Assembly (NCBI GenBank): GCA_019419865.1
Contig: JAHZIG010000003.1
Location: 113,852-177,851, forward strand
From: Clostridiales bacterium
GTDB lineage: Bacteria; Bacillota; Clostridia; Monoglobales; Monoglobaceae
Direction: 5' to 3'
DNA length: 64,000 nucleotides
The position numbers were made by a program, and so were the translations under genes. Below the pieces are notes generated by a model. The model worked only from the letters and a program-made list of their open reading frames with translations, was not told the origin of the DNA and did not search any database. Positions 53,340 to 62,196 of this stretch are shown here, one piece after another. Position 1 is the stretch's first letter; each line of letters opens with the position of its first letter.

Positions 53340-55556
53340 GTGGAGATCAAGGATAAGGCTAAACGGTTTAGAGAACTTTTAAAGGAAGAGAGCCTTAGGA
53401 AATATATAGCGGTTCTCTGTATATTTTTGGTTATATCCCTGCTGATAGAGATCTTCATATTCAATTACCGCTGTATCGAGTCGGTCTTCAACGACGAGAT
53501 CGCGGTCGAGGATCTGAGGATAGTTTCGGGCGCCGATGAATCCGGCGATAATTACAGGGCAACCGGTTCGAGCGCGGAGTTTGAAATAAGAGGGATACTC
53601 GGCGACGACAGCGACATAGAAGTCAAGAATATGTTTCTGGACATATCTCTGTCAAACGACGAGGTCGCTAAAGTGGCGGTCTCGATAAGAGACGAGGCTA
53701 ACGCGTCGTATTTTTCGTCCCCGGCTCAGGACGTGCTCGAGGACATAGAGGCGAGCAAGTATTTTAGAATACACTCGGGCGGAAACACGCACGGACTGAG
53801 GTTTGAGGTCGAGACGACGAGCGGCGCGGAGATACGGATAGACGGCTGCGCTCTGAACGCGCGGGTCCCTATGCTTATCTCGCCGGTAAGGTTTCTGCTG
53901 CTTGCGCTGCTGCTGTGGATATTGTATATCCTAAGACCGAAATCAAGCGTGTATAAGTATAAAATAAATTTCAAGTCGAAGAAGCAAAAGGCTTTGATAA
54001 TAGTACTTGTTATAGCTCAGCTTGCGGCGTTTTATAATATCGTAAACCTGAATCCGTTCTTTAAGGACCCGACCAAGCACTATTACGACCAGTATCACGA
54101 ACTTACGGAATCGTTGCTCGCGGGGCATACCTACCTGATCCAGCACGAGGTGTCGGACGAGCTTAAGGCGCTCGACAATCCTTACGATCTGAATCAGCGC
54201 TACAGCGAACTCAGCAAGGGCAACGGCGGGAACGCGTGGGACTACGAGTGGGATCACGCGTATTACAACGAGAAGATATACGTCTATTTCGGAGTCGCGC
54301 CGGTAATACTTATGTATATACCATATTATCTTGTCACAGGCGGCGATCAGCTTCCCGACCATATGGCGATATTTATAATATCGGTACTGCTTGTAATTTC
54401 AGTCCTGCTTCTGCTTTGGGAGATAATAAAGAAGTGGTTTAAGAATACTCCGCTCGCGTTGTATTTGCTCATGAGCTGTTTGTTCATAAATTCATGCGGC
54501 ATAGTCTACGCCCTGCAGCGGCCGGATCTGTATTCGGTGCCGGTCGTTATGAGTATGACTTTCGGGATCTTGGGACTTGCGTTTTGGATAGGTTCGCTGA
54601 AGGACAACCCCGACGGAACGACGAGTATCAGTATTCCCAAAATAACGCTCGGCGCGCTCTGCGTGGCGATAACGTCCGGGTGCAGACCGCAGACGCTGAT
54701 AATAATCGGACTGGGCGTTATACTCTACTGGAGATCCGTGTTTAAGGACAGAACGCTGTTCTCAAAGTCGGGCTGGAAGCAAACGGTCGGGCTTATGACG
54801 CCGTTTATCGTAATAGGCGCGCTGATCATGGCGTATAACTTCGCAAGGTTTGGGTCGCCGTTCGATTTTGGAGCGAATTACAACCTTACGAGCAACGATA
54901 TGCGCCAGCGCGGCTTTGAGTTCGACCGCTCGTTCCTCGGAATATTCCATTATTTCTTCGCGCCGGTATTGATAGACACGAACTTCCCGTTTATCAGTAC
55001 GACGCCGATAGACACGGTCTATATAGGAAAGAGCATACTCGAGCCGACGTACGGAATATTTATGAGCAATCCGGTACTCTGGATAGTGTTCTTCGTAGTC
55101 GCGCAGAGGAAATATCTGAAGCAAAAGGGCGGAGCCTTATTCGGCTTTTCTATAGCCGCACTGATCATGTCGGTGATACTGGCGGTGCTCGCGGCCCAGG
55201 TGGCGGCGATATATCTGAGATATATTACCGATTTCTCCTGGCTGGTGTTTATAGTCGCGTGCATAATGGTATTCGCGATATACGAGAGGCTCAGCGAAGG
55301 CTCTAAAGACGTAGAGCCGGAGACGTCCGCCGCGGGCGCTAAGAATAAGCTTATAAACGCGGGCGGCGCGGCGTTGTTTACCCAAAGCGGAGCCGGAGCG
55401 GTCAGAAGACTCTTTGTGCTCGGCGTGTTGACAGCGTTCGTTCTCGGTATGATATTCCACGGACTATGGATATTTACCGATATATCCGATAACCTGTGCG
55501 ACTTGAATCCGAGCTTCTATTATTTCTGGAAATATCTGATCTGTTTCTGGATATAA
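53340..55556 (+). CDS. large polytopic GT-C-like membrane protein
   Basis: 738 residues from GTG 53340, preferred because GAGGAGG (53326-53332) is seven bases upstream; ATG 53322 (744 residues) is possible and has GGAG eight bases upstream. N-terminal helix (about 20-42), an outside beta domain (about 45-170), then about 12 helices. DPTKHYYDQYHELTESLLAGHTYL is the first outside loop after the third helix, with acidic residues placed as in GT-C enzymes; SGCRPQTLI and YNFARFGSPFDFGANY link it to the 51059 gene. Ends the cluster; terminator at 55630. Likely a surface-glycan transferase; acceptor unknown. Confidence 0.62.
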   Translation: MEIKDKAKRFRELLKEESLRKYIAVLCIFLVISLLIEIFIFNYRCIESVFNDEIAVEDLRIVSGADESGDNYRATGSSAEFEIRGILGDDSDIEVKNMFLDISLSNDEVAKVAVSIRDEANASYFSSPAQDVLEDIEASKYFRIHSGGNTHGLRFEVETTSGAEIRIDGCALNARVPMLISPVRFLLLALLLWILYILRPKSSVYKYKINFKSKKQKALIIVLVIAQLAAFYNIVNLNPFFKDPTKHYYDQYHELTESLLAGHTYLIQHEVSDELKALDNPYDLNQRYSELSKGNGGNAWDYEWDHAYYNEKIYVYFGVAPVILMYIPYYLVTGGDQLPDHMAIFIISVLLVISVLLLLWEIIKKWFKNTPLALYLLMSCLFINSCGIVYALQRPDLYSVPVVMSMTFGILGLAFWIGSLKDNPDGTTSISIPKITLGALCVAITSGCRPQTLIIIGLGVILYWRSVFKDRTLFSKSGWKQTVGLMTPFIVIGALIMAYNFARFGSPFDFGANYNLTSNDMRQRGFEFDRSFLGIFHYFFAPVLIDTNFPFISTTPIDTVYIGKSILEPTYGIFMSNPVLWIVFFVVAQRKYLKQKGGALFGFSIAALIMSVILAVLAAQVAAIYLRYITDFSWLVFIVACIMVFAIYERLSEGSKDVEPETSAAGAKNKLINAGGAALFTQSGAGAVRRLFVLGVLTAFVLGMIFHGLWIFTDISDNLCDLNPSFYYFWKYLICFWI

Positions 55557-55629
55557 TAAGCGGCCTAACCGCGTATTTGAAAAGGCCCGCATATGAGGGA
55601 TGATCTTAAATATGCGGTGAAAATAAACG

Positions 55630-55666
55630 AGAGCATATCGCTGTTTGAGGCGATATGCTCTTTTAA
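55630..55666 (+). terminator. terminator of the GT-C cluster, possibly bidirectional
   Basis: AGAGCATATCGC (55630-55641) pairs perfectly with GCGATATGCTCT (55650-55661); TTTTAATAAA follows. AT-rich sequence on the other side may also stop the leftward gene at 55802. Confidence 0.85.
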
Positions 55667-55801
55667 TAAAGAAGGATAGTTATGAATAGGGTCAAACCCT
55701 CGTCATGCGTTTTTGATTAGATATTTATATCGGTTTTGGATAGACGTCGCCCCGGGTTTAGTAATATTGGAGATATTCTATAAATACTATGATGTATCAA
55801 A

Positions 55802-56926
55802 CTAATTCATAGCTTCCACTCCGCCTCCGCCCGAAGAACTGCCGCCCGACGAAGCTGAGGAACCGGAGGTTATTATAACCGTGTTAGAGGCGCCGTCCCA
55901 GTCTACTGTACAGCCCGCGCATTCCGAAACGGCTCTTACCGGAACCAGCGTCCTATTGGAGACAAGCGTGGGAGAAACGTCGCATACGTACGTTCCTTGA
56001 TCGTACAGGATATTGGGATTGTTGATCTGTACGATTATGGTGTTGGAGCCGTTGGAGGACGTTGCGGTCTGCGTTACGTCATGCCATATAACGTCGTACC
56101 CCAGAGCTTCGAAGATGGCCCGTATTGGAACCAACACCCGGTCGTTTCTCATTATCGGCGGCTGATCGAATTGGATCTCCGAGCCGTTTAGGACGACTTT
56201 GATCTCTTCGTCTCTGATTATCGGGCTTTGTATGACGACGTGCCCTGTAGCGCCCGGACCGAGTTCGTATTCGGGGTAGCATATGAATATATCGTCGCCT
56301 TGTAAATAGTAATCGAACTCATCCAATGTTTTAGAGTTAACTATATCCCACGCGTTTTGGAAATCGTCGTTCCACCAGCCTCTATCGGGATCGCTATTCA
56401 TGTATTCTATGGTCTGCGATTTTAGATAATCTTCTATCTCGCCTGCCGAGAGCGAGAACACATCGGTAAGTTCAAGCTCTTCTCCGGTGTTTAAGTTATA
56501 ATTCAGCCCGTAAACATTGGTGTTATAGACCCCGCCCATATGCCAGTCGGTCGTCATTTTTATACTCAAAATACCGTCTGAATTATTTGTAACTTCAGCC
56601 GTAGCGTAGTTTACGTACGGGCCATAATATGGCGGATATTCAACGACCATATCGATGTTTCCCTGCGCGTTAGCCAAAAATTCGTCGCTCTCCCGGGTTA
56701 TGAGTTCGTTGATTCTGCTCGCGTTATCCGAGGAGTCTGTCAGCGTTACCTTATCGAAATATTGAGACAGTTGAAGCGTTCCAGAGGAGTCGTAGTACGA
56801 GCGGTCCACTCTCACGATCGTGTAATTGGCCGAGGATACATAACCCGCGGCGCTTGCGACTGAAAGGACCATAGATGAGCTTATCGCCGTACACAGAGCT
56901 AACAACATAATCAATACTCTCTTCAT
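55802..56926 (-). CDS. secreted DUF3298 protein with copper-amine-oxidase-type stalk domain
   Basis: 374 residues read leftward. Signal peptide about 1-27 (ending SAAG). Residues 30-235 resemble the DUF4163/DUF3298 pair seen in RsiV and PdaC (VTNNSDGILSIKMTTDWHMGG, NYNLNTGEELELTDVF). Residues about 245-355 form the copper amine oxidase N-terminal-like domain (IMRNDRVLVPIRAIFEALGYDVIW and SNRTLVPVRAVSECAGCTVDWD), common in clostridial surface proteins and not itself an oxidase. A Ser/Gly tail ends it. Probably binds the wall or senses wall products; lysozyme binding as in RsiV is only a possibility. It has no membrane anchor besides the signal peptide. Confidence 0.82.
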   Translation of the reverse strand: MKRVLIMLLALCTAISSSMVLSVASAAGYVSSANYTIVRVDRSYYDSSGTLQLSQYFDKVTLTDSSDNASRINELITRESDEFLANAQGNIDMVVEYPPYYGPYVNYATAEVTNNSDGILSIKMTTDWHMGGVYNTNVYGLNYNLNTGEELELTDVFSLSAGEIEDYLKSQTIEYMNSDPDRGWWNDDFQNAWDIVNSKTLDEFDYYLQGDDIFICYPEYELGPGATGHVVIQSPIIRDEEIKVVLNGSEIQFDQPPIMRNDRVLVPIRAIFEALGYDVIWHDVTQTATSSNGSNTIIVQINNPNILYDQGTYVCDVSPTLVSNRTLVPVRAVSECAGCTVDWDGASNTVIITSGSSASSGGSSSGGGGVEAMN

Positions 56927-57273
56927 CTTTTATCTCTCCCTTATGGATCTTTTATTGAGGATATCGCGCGAGGCCGTCTATACATGAATATACCAACAGT
57001 CCGCGTTTTGCGATGAACTGTTATATATTATAAAACTATAAGATTTAATGTAATAATTGTATCATAAAAAATATGATATGTCTACGCTTTTTTAAATTTT
57101 TATTCCTAAATTTTGGTTTAACATATTATATTCTGAATTTATTTGCCAATAATTTATTATGAAATAATAAGATACGCGCGAACCAAATTTATATGATGCA
57201 ACCTACTGATTAAAGCCGTAGCCGACGAATTTGAAACGCGCGGGTTATCACAAGTACAGATCGAAAAACCTAT
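56927..57273 (-). other. AT-rich intergenic region upstream of the secreted DUF3298 gene
   Basis: About 345 bases without a credible gene; contains the leftward promoter at 57056-57084 and, at its right end, the ftsK terminator. Confidence 0.6.
57056..57084 (-). promoter_or_regulatory. promoter of the secreted DUF3298 gene
   Basis: On the minus strand TAGACA (57084-57079), 17-base spacer with extended TGA, TACAAT (57061-57056). Confidence 0.6.
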
Positions 57274-57307
57274 AAATAAAAACCGGGGCGTTAGTCGCTC
57301 CGGTTTT
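57272..57307 (-). terminator. ftsK terminator overlapping its stop codon
   Basis: On the minus strand AAACCGGAGCG (57306-57296) pairs with CGCCCCGGTTT (57290-57280, one mismatch) and is followed by TTATTTAT. The stop codon of ftsK (57293-57291) lies in the loop. Confidence 0.8.
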
Positions 57308-60300
57308 CGTAGTTGAATTTCATCTCGTTAAATTCCTGTCTGGTTATCAAAACCTGTCTGGGCTTTGTTCCTTCGTAGGGACCTATTATCTTTCGCTCTT
57401 CCATCTGGTCTATTAGCTTGGCCGCGCGTTGATAGCCCATCTTGAATTTTCGCTGGAACATTGCGACCGACGCCTGTCCGTTTTCAAGAACCAGCTCTAC
57501 CGCGTCGAGGAACATATCGTCTTTCGGCGACGAGCCGGATTCGTGTCCGTTTGATGAAGAATGCGAATTGGCGGCCGATTCGAGGTCGGCGGCCACTCTT
57601 TCGTGTTCTTTCTCTATGCTTTCGATTATTTCGTCGTCGTATTCCGCTTCGCAGATATTCTTGATATAATCGACTATATTCTCGATCTCCTTGTCCGAGA
57701 CGAAGTTGCCCTGCACGCGTATCGGCCGCATAGCGCCGCGCGGGTAGTAGAGCATGTCGCCCTTACCGAGCAGCTTTTCCGCGCCTTGGGTATCGATTAT
57801 GGTGCGGCTGTCGATCTGGGACGATACCGCGAAAGATATTCTCGACGGCACGTTCGCCTTGATCACGCCGGTGATAACGTTGACCGACGGTCTTTGCGTC
57901 GCGATAACCAGATACATCCCCGCGGCTCTCGCGAGCGCCGCAAGCCTGTTTATCGCGTCCTCGACCTCGTTTTTGGCGACTATCATCAGATCCGCAAGCT
58001 CGTCTATTATGATAACGATCTCCGGCAGTTTGTTCTCCGGCGTTCCCTGCTCGTCCATAAGCCGGTTATATCCCTTGAGGTTACGCACTTTGTTGTCCTT
58101 TAAAAGGTTATACCTGTTCTGCATCTCGACGACCGCCCAGTTGAGCGCGCCCGCCGCGTGCTTCGGATCGGTCACGACCGGGATGAGCAGATGGGGGATG
58201 CCGTTGTATACGCCGAGCTCGACCATCTTGGGGTCTATCATGATGAGCTTGACCTCGTCCGGCCGCGCCTTATAGAGTATGCTTGTGATTATCGAATTGA
58301 TACACACTGATTTACCCGAACCGGTAGCCCCGGCTATGAGCACGTGCGGGAAGTCCGAAATATCGGCGACGACGGCGTTACCGCTTATATCCTTGCCGAG
58401 AGCGATCGTCGTCTTCGACTTCTGTTTTTTAAACTTCTCGCTGGTCAAAACCTCTCTTATCGGCACGGGACTCGGATCGTCGTTCGGTATCTCTATTCCT
58501 ATCGCCGCTTTGCCCGGTATAGGCGCTTCGAATATGATACCGGTAGCCGCTAAGCTCAGGGCTATATCGTCGGCCAGACCGGTTATCTTGGAGACCTTGA
58601 CCCCGACTCCGGGCTGGAGCTCGAACCTTGTGACCGTAGGCCCCTGCGTTATGTTGATTATCTTGGCGTCTACCTTGAAGTTGGCGAGCGTCTCGAGCAG
58701 GCTGTTCGCCTTAGCTTCCAGCTCCCGCTTTATCTCATCCGGCTTTTTCTTTCCGGGCTTGGGCGGCGACAACAGCTCGAGAGGAGGCAGTTTATAATGA
58801 GCTAAATAGTCCGAACCGTCCTGTTCGAGCTTTTCCGCCGCCTGCTCCTCGATAAGCTGCTGCGGCGTAAGTTCGCCCTCGGCGGCCATCTTTCTGCCCT
58901 TGACCACCGCCTCGTCGATCGGAACGCCCATATTGAGCGCGGCCTTGGTGGCAGGGTCGAGTTTGTCCTGCATTTTAGCTTCGCTCGGCGGCTCGAAGTC
59001 GAGGGGATCGTCGCTCGGCGGCTTAGGTATGGTTCCGTCTTCGTTTGGCCTTTCGGTCAGAACGCCGTCCGCCGTAAGCTTTAGACCGGACTTCTTTTTA
59101 CCGCCCGAGGTTTCGTTATGTAAGACGTCAAAGCTCGGCAGATCTTCAAGCTCCGGCAGTTTTGATCGTTTCAAGCCGGTGTTTTCGTACTCGGTCAGCG
59201 TTCCGGCGACGACGTTATCCGGGTCGAACGGGAGATCCTTTGCGTCGGCGGTCTCGCCGCTGAACAGATTCTTGAGCAAATCCTCGTTTTCATCGAACGA
59301 AAATCTTTTTACATTATTGTCGTTATCGTCGTCTAAGACCTCGATATTCGACTCCGTTGTTTTTTCAGACTTGGACGGAGTTTTAGGCGCCTTGACTTCG
59401 GCGGATCTTCCGTTTTTGGTCATAAACGAGTCTACCGGAAGCGGTATAGCCGTTGTTTCGCCGTCTCTGTCCGCGCCGTAAATATTATCATAGCGAGAGT
59501 CGTTTTCGGCCGGACCGTAGCCGTTGTCCAGCTTGACCGAACGTCGTTTTTGCTTGTTTTTGCTAAATATCCGACTGAGCAGCCCCGGTTTTTTTCTCCG
59601 CTTTGCGGGGGCGTGCCCCGGCTGACAGTGCGGAACGTCCTCTATTGCGATCGTCTCGTCTCCGTTTTCGGAGTTTGCGTAGTCGCCGTCCGAGACCTGT
59701 TCGGATAGCTCCTCTCTGAGTAAGCGTATCTTCGCCGCCAGCTTTTTAAATATTGACGTCACCGATATGCCGGTCAGGAGGATCACAAGGACGAGCGCGC
59801 CGGCGATAGCGAACACCCACGTACCCATGGTTCCTATAAGAGCGCACAGGATCGCGCATATCCCGCCGCCTATTATGCCGCCGCCCGAGGCGTTTATCCC
59901 ATCTTCGTACAGGAGCATGAGATTTTCTATAACGCCGCCGTCTATAAATTGAGTCTCGCCGCAGAATAGGGCGGTGATTATCGACGTGCATATCATAAGC
60001 CCGAGCAGTATAACGGTTCTAAGCAGTATGCCGGTCGATTTTTCGTCTGTAAAACAGTTTATGCCGGCTATTATAAAATATACGAAGAATATCGCCGAAG
60101 CGGCGCCGAATAAGCCGTAGCACACGCTCTTGATAAAGGCGCCTACGATCCCGGCCGCGTCGGTGAAAAACGCGAACGCGAAGAACAGCGCGAGCGCGAA
60201 CAGTATTATCCCTTGTATCTCCCGCATCATAGGCTTGCGCTTCATCGCCTGCCTGGATTCGGCGGAACTTCGCGATTTTGAGGAAGAAGATTTTTTTCTT

Positions 60301-60374
60301 CCGGACGACGAGCTTTTGCTTGAAGAAGCGCGTTTTTTTGTTCCGGTAGAAGTCTTTCCCTTGGTAGCAGCCAT
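57291..60374 (-). CDS. ftsK: FtsK/SpoIIIE DNA translocase
   Basis: 1027 residues read leftward from ATG 60374 (AGGAGGG seven bases upstream; a TTG at 60380 is less likely). A Lys/Ser-rich N-terminus, four membrane helices (about 50-205), a long charged linker (about 215-500), then the alpha/beta motor: Walker A GATGSGKSV (about 680), Walker B IVIIIDELADLM, and IATQRPSVNVITGVIKANVP. The C-terminal winged-helix gamma domain (DAVELVLENGQASVAMFQRKFKMGY region, about 955-1020) reads polar DNA sequences. Pumps chromosomes through the closing septum. SpoIIIE and FtsK cannot be told apart by sequence alone; length is longer than SpoIIIE of Bacillus (about 790) because of the linker. Confidence 0.95.
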   Translation of the reverse strand: MAATKGKTSTGTKKRASSSKSSSSGRKKSSSSKSRSSAESRQAMKRKPMMREIQGIILFALALFFAFAFFTDAAGIVGAFIKSVCYGLFGAASAIFFVYFIIAGINCFTDEKSTGILLRTVILLGLMICTSIITALFCGETQFIDGGVIENLMLLYEDGINASGGGIIGGGICAILCALIGTMGTWVFAIAGALVLVILLTGISVTSIFKKLAAKIRLLREELSEQVSDGDYANSENGDETIAIEDVPHCQPGHAPAKRRKKPGLLSRIFSKNKQKRRSVKLDNGYGPAENDSRYDNIYGADRDGETTAIPLPVDSFMTKNGRSAEVKAPKTPSKSEKTTESNIEVLDDDNDNNVKRFSFDENEDLLKNLFSGETADAKDLPFDPDNVVAGTLTEYENTGLKRSKLPELEDLPSFDVLHNETSGGKKKSGLKLTADGVLTERPNEDGTIPKPPSDDPLDFEPPSEAKMQDKLDPATKAALNMGVPIDEAVVKGRKMAAEGELTPQQLIEEQAAEKLEQDGSDYLAHYKLPPLELLSPPKPGKKKPDEIKRELEAKANSLLETLANFKVDAKIINITQGPTVTRFELQPGVGVKVSKITGLADDIALSLAATGIIFEAPIPGKAAIGIEIPNDDPSPVPIREVLTSEKFKKQKSKTTIALGKDISGNAVVADISDFPHVLIAGATGSGKSVCINSIITSILYKARPDEVKLIMIDPKMVELGVYNGIPHLLIPVVTDPKHAAGALNWAVVEMQNRYNLLKDNKVRNLKGYNRLMDEQGTPENKLPEIVIIIDELADLMIVAKNEVEDAINRLAALARAAGMYLVIATQRPSVNVITGVIKANVPSRISFAVSSQIDSRTIIDTQGAEKLLGKGDMLYYPRGAMRPIRVQGNFVSDKEIENIVDYIKNICEAEYDDEIIESIEKEHERVAADLESAANSHSSSNGHESGSSPKDDMFLDAVELVLENGQASVAMFQRKFKMGYQRAAKLIDQMEERKIIGPYEGTKPRQVLITRQEFNEMKFNYENRSD

Positions 60375-60380
60375 TATCAA

Positions 60381-60659
60381 CCCTCCTGAAAAACGGCGCG
60401 GAGCCGTTTGAATTATCTGTTACGTCGCCTCCGGAACGGGCGCCGAGAGCGTCCTCGGGGCGGCTTATGAAAAATTATATTTAAACGTAATCAAACCTAT
60501 TATAACATAGATTCCGTAAAATAAAATTACATTTATATTTCAATTGGGAAGCTTAATGGGATATTTTGGCGTTTATACAGGCTATGCATATTAAACCCGC
60601 GCGCCGAAACGCCGTTGCAGCAATTTTTAAAGGCGCCGCGCCGATGATAAACGCCAATA
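60381..60659 (-). other. ftsK upstream region with a long-loop inverted repeat
   Basis: No credible gene. TTGGCGTTTAT (60566-60576) pairs perfectly with ATAAACGCCAA (60647-60657) around 70 bases that contain several short GC-rich inverted motifs. TATAAT-like boxes on the minus strand occur near 60475-60505, but no clear -35 box. Confidence 0.45.
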
Positions 60660-60688
60660 AAAAACGGCGGAAAGCCCGCCGCCGTTTA
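60660..60688 (-). terminator. terminator of the NmrA-type reductase gene
   Basis: AAACGGCGG (60662-60670) pairs perfectly with CCGCCGTTT (60679-60687); on the minus strand a T-run follows (plus-strand AATAAAAAACGG). Confidence 0.85.
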
Positions 60689-60738
60689 TGATTAAAGTAT
60701 ATATTTCTTGATCCGCGCCGTTACGCGCGGCTATTGTT

Positions 60739-61617
60739 TCAGCTCAGGTCTTGGCGCAGAAATTTTACGAGTCTGCTTAACCCGTCCGCTAAAGACGTCG
60801 CAGGCCTGCCGAGCAGCCTTTCGAGGTCGCCGCTGCGAACTTCCATATCGCCTTCGCGGATACTCTTTTTTGTTCCCGCCAACATATCGATCATTATATC
60901 CAGGACGCCGGTACGCCTTAAAATATCCGCATAGGTCTTATCGTCTACATGTTTAACGGGGATCTCCTTGCCGAGCGTTTTGCCGAGAACCTTTGCAAAC
61001 TCGTCGTAAGAGACGGGCTCACCGGATAATTCATAGACCTTATTTTCGTTCCCGTTCCCTATGAGCGCCGAGACCGCGGCGTCGGCGTAGTCGGATCTCG
61101 GCGCGAACCCGACCTTTCCGCTTCCGGCCGACGTTACGAGGGGAGCTCCGGACATGCACGCCTTTATTGTTGAGATCTCTGTTTCTAAATATGAATTATT
61201 ACGCAAAATGCAATAAGGGATCCCGCTTTCCGTTAAAATTTCCTCAGTAGCAATATGGGCGACGGCCAGAGGCGCCGGTCGCTCGGGATTATTGGTTCCG
61301 CTGGTATATACCAAAAGCTTCGCGCCGTTTTTCTTTGCCGCGTTGATAGCGTTGGTATGCTGCTTGATGCGTTTTTCATCTATGGGTTCGTTTGTGGAAA
61401 CCATCAAGACGCGGTCGATTCCGGAAAACGCCTCGTCCAATGATCTCGGATCGTTGAAATCGGCCTGCCTGACGTCTATCCCCATATCTATCAGTTTTTT
61501 CGCTTTGCTCTTGTCTCTGACGCTTGCGGCGATATCGCCGACGCCGACTTTTTTGGATAAGGTCTCTATCGCTCTTGCGCCAAAAGCGCCCGTCGCGCCC
61601 GTTACTAAATACTTCAT
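60739..61617 (-). CDS. NmrA/QOR2-type NAD(P)H-dependent reductase
   Basis: 292 residues read leftward, AAAGGAG before the ATG. Atypical short-chain dehydrogenase fold: nucleotide-binding YLVTGATGAFGARAIETL at the N-terminus, SVRDKSKAKKL (NADPH 2'-phosphate site region), VLMVSTNEP and LVYTSGTNNPE. Length and motifs match the NmrA-like quinone oxidoreductase QOR2 group. Divergent from an HxlR regulator, the usual pairing for redox or electrophile-stress reductases. Likely reduces quinones or other electrophiles in the cytoplasm; substrate unproven. Confidence 0.87.
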   Translation of the reverse strand: MKYLVTGATGAFGARAIETLSKKVGVGDIAASVRDKSKAKKLIDMGIDVRQADFNDPRSLDEAFSGIDRVLMVSTNEPIDEKRIKQHTNAINAAKKNGAKLLVYTSGTNNPERPAPLAVAHIATEEILTESGIPYCILRNNSYLETEISTIKACMSGAPLVTSAGSGKVGFAPRSDYADAAVSALIGNGNENKVYELSGEPVSYDEFAKVLGKTLGKEIPVKHVDDKTYADILRRTGVLDIMIDMLAGTKKSIREGDMEVRSGDLERLLGRPATSLADGLSRLVKFLRQDLS

Positions 61618-61700
61618 GATTAAGCTCCTTTCGCTTTGCTTATTTTTTAGTTTTGTATCTTGAATTTTAAACCGGTTTGGAGTATACTGGTTATGGTTTT

Positions 61701-61728
61701 ATTATATATACCGATAATATAAATTCAA
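61701..61728 (-). promoter_or_regulatory. promoter of the NmrA-type reductase gene
   Basis: On the minus strand TTGAAT (61728-61723), 16-base spacer, TATAAT (61706-61701). Its -10 box coincides with a rightward TATTAT (61700-61705; TTGGAG at 61677-61682, 17-base spacer) that could serve hxlR. Confidence 0.55.
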
Positions 61729-61742
61729 GTACGTTCTTTTAT

Positions 61743-61766
61743 GATACCGGTATCAAATTAGATACC
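61743..61766 (+). promoter_or_regulatory. palindromic operator in front of the hxlR-type gene
   Basis: GATACCGGTATC (61743-61754) is a perfect palindrome, and GGTATC (61749-61754) also faces GATACC (61761-61766) across six bases. Two overlapping dyads beside the divergent promoters suggest the HxlR operator. Confidence 0.6.
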
Positions 61767-61779
61767 GTAAGGAGGGCTT

Positions 61780-62139
61780 ATGAAGGAAGAAGAATTAATA
61801 GGAAAGTGTCCTTATACAACGGCGCAAAAAGCGCTGTCCGGGAAGTGGTCGCTGGTCATAATGCATATACTGAGCGACGGACCGGTGCGGTTTAACGAGC
61901 TGCATCGCCGTCTGCCCGATATGACGCACGCGACTCTGTCCAGACAGCTAAAACAATTAGAGGAAAACGGATTGATAATAAGACGCGAATATTCGCAGAT
62001 CCCGCCCAAAGTGGAATACGAATTGTCCGAGATAGGTTTGAAATTCCGGCCGGTCTTACGCGAGCTTCAGAACTGGGGGTTGGATTACATAGATTATATG
62101 TATGAAAATAAAATGGGTAGCGAGTATGGACAAAATTAA
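61780..62139 (+). CDS. HxlR-family transcriptional regulator
   Basis: 119 residues, normal for HxlR; AAGGAGG before ATG 61780. IGKCPYTTAQKALSGKWSLVIMHIL is the family start, with the redox-sensitive Cys at residue 9, followed by the winged helix (RFNELHRRLPDMTHATLSRQLKQLEENGLI). HxlR proteins with this Cys, such as HypR and YodB, sense aldehydes, quinones or disulfide stress and control a divergent reductase gene. Its 3' end contains the promoter of the next gene. Confidence 0.9.
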   Translation: MKEEELIGKCPYTTAQKALSGKWSLVIMHILSDGPVRFNELHRRLPDMTHATLSRQLKQLEENGLIIRREYSQIPPKVEYELSEIGLKFRPVLRELQNWGLDYIDYMYENKMGSEYGQN

Positions 62140-62155
62140 AAAAGCGTGATAGAAT
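62127..62155 (+). promoter_or_regulatory. promoter of the HTH-methyltransferase gene
   Basis: TGGACA (62127-62132), 17-base spacer with extended TGA, TAGAAT (62150-62155); transcript expected near 62162. Confidence 0.65.
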
Positions 62156-62196
62156 ATTTAGAGAAAATTAGTTCACAAAAAAGGAGAATACGCCTA

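Noticed and set aside
58900..59481. 193-codon Ser-rich rightward frame opposite ftsK
   Set aside because: Shadow of the FtsK linker; no start signal and no recognisable family.
62146..62196. 17-residue N-terminal extension of the methyltransferase from GTG 62146
   Set aside because: It begins inside the promoter; ATG 62197 has AAGGAG at good spacing and starts the HTH domain directly.
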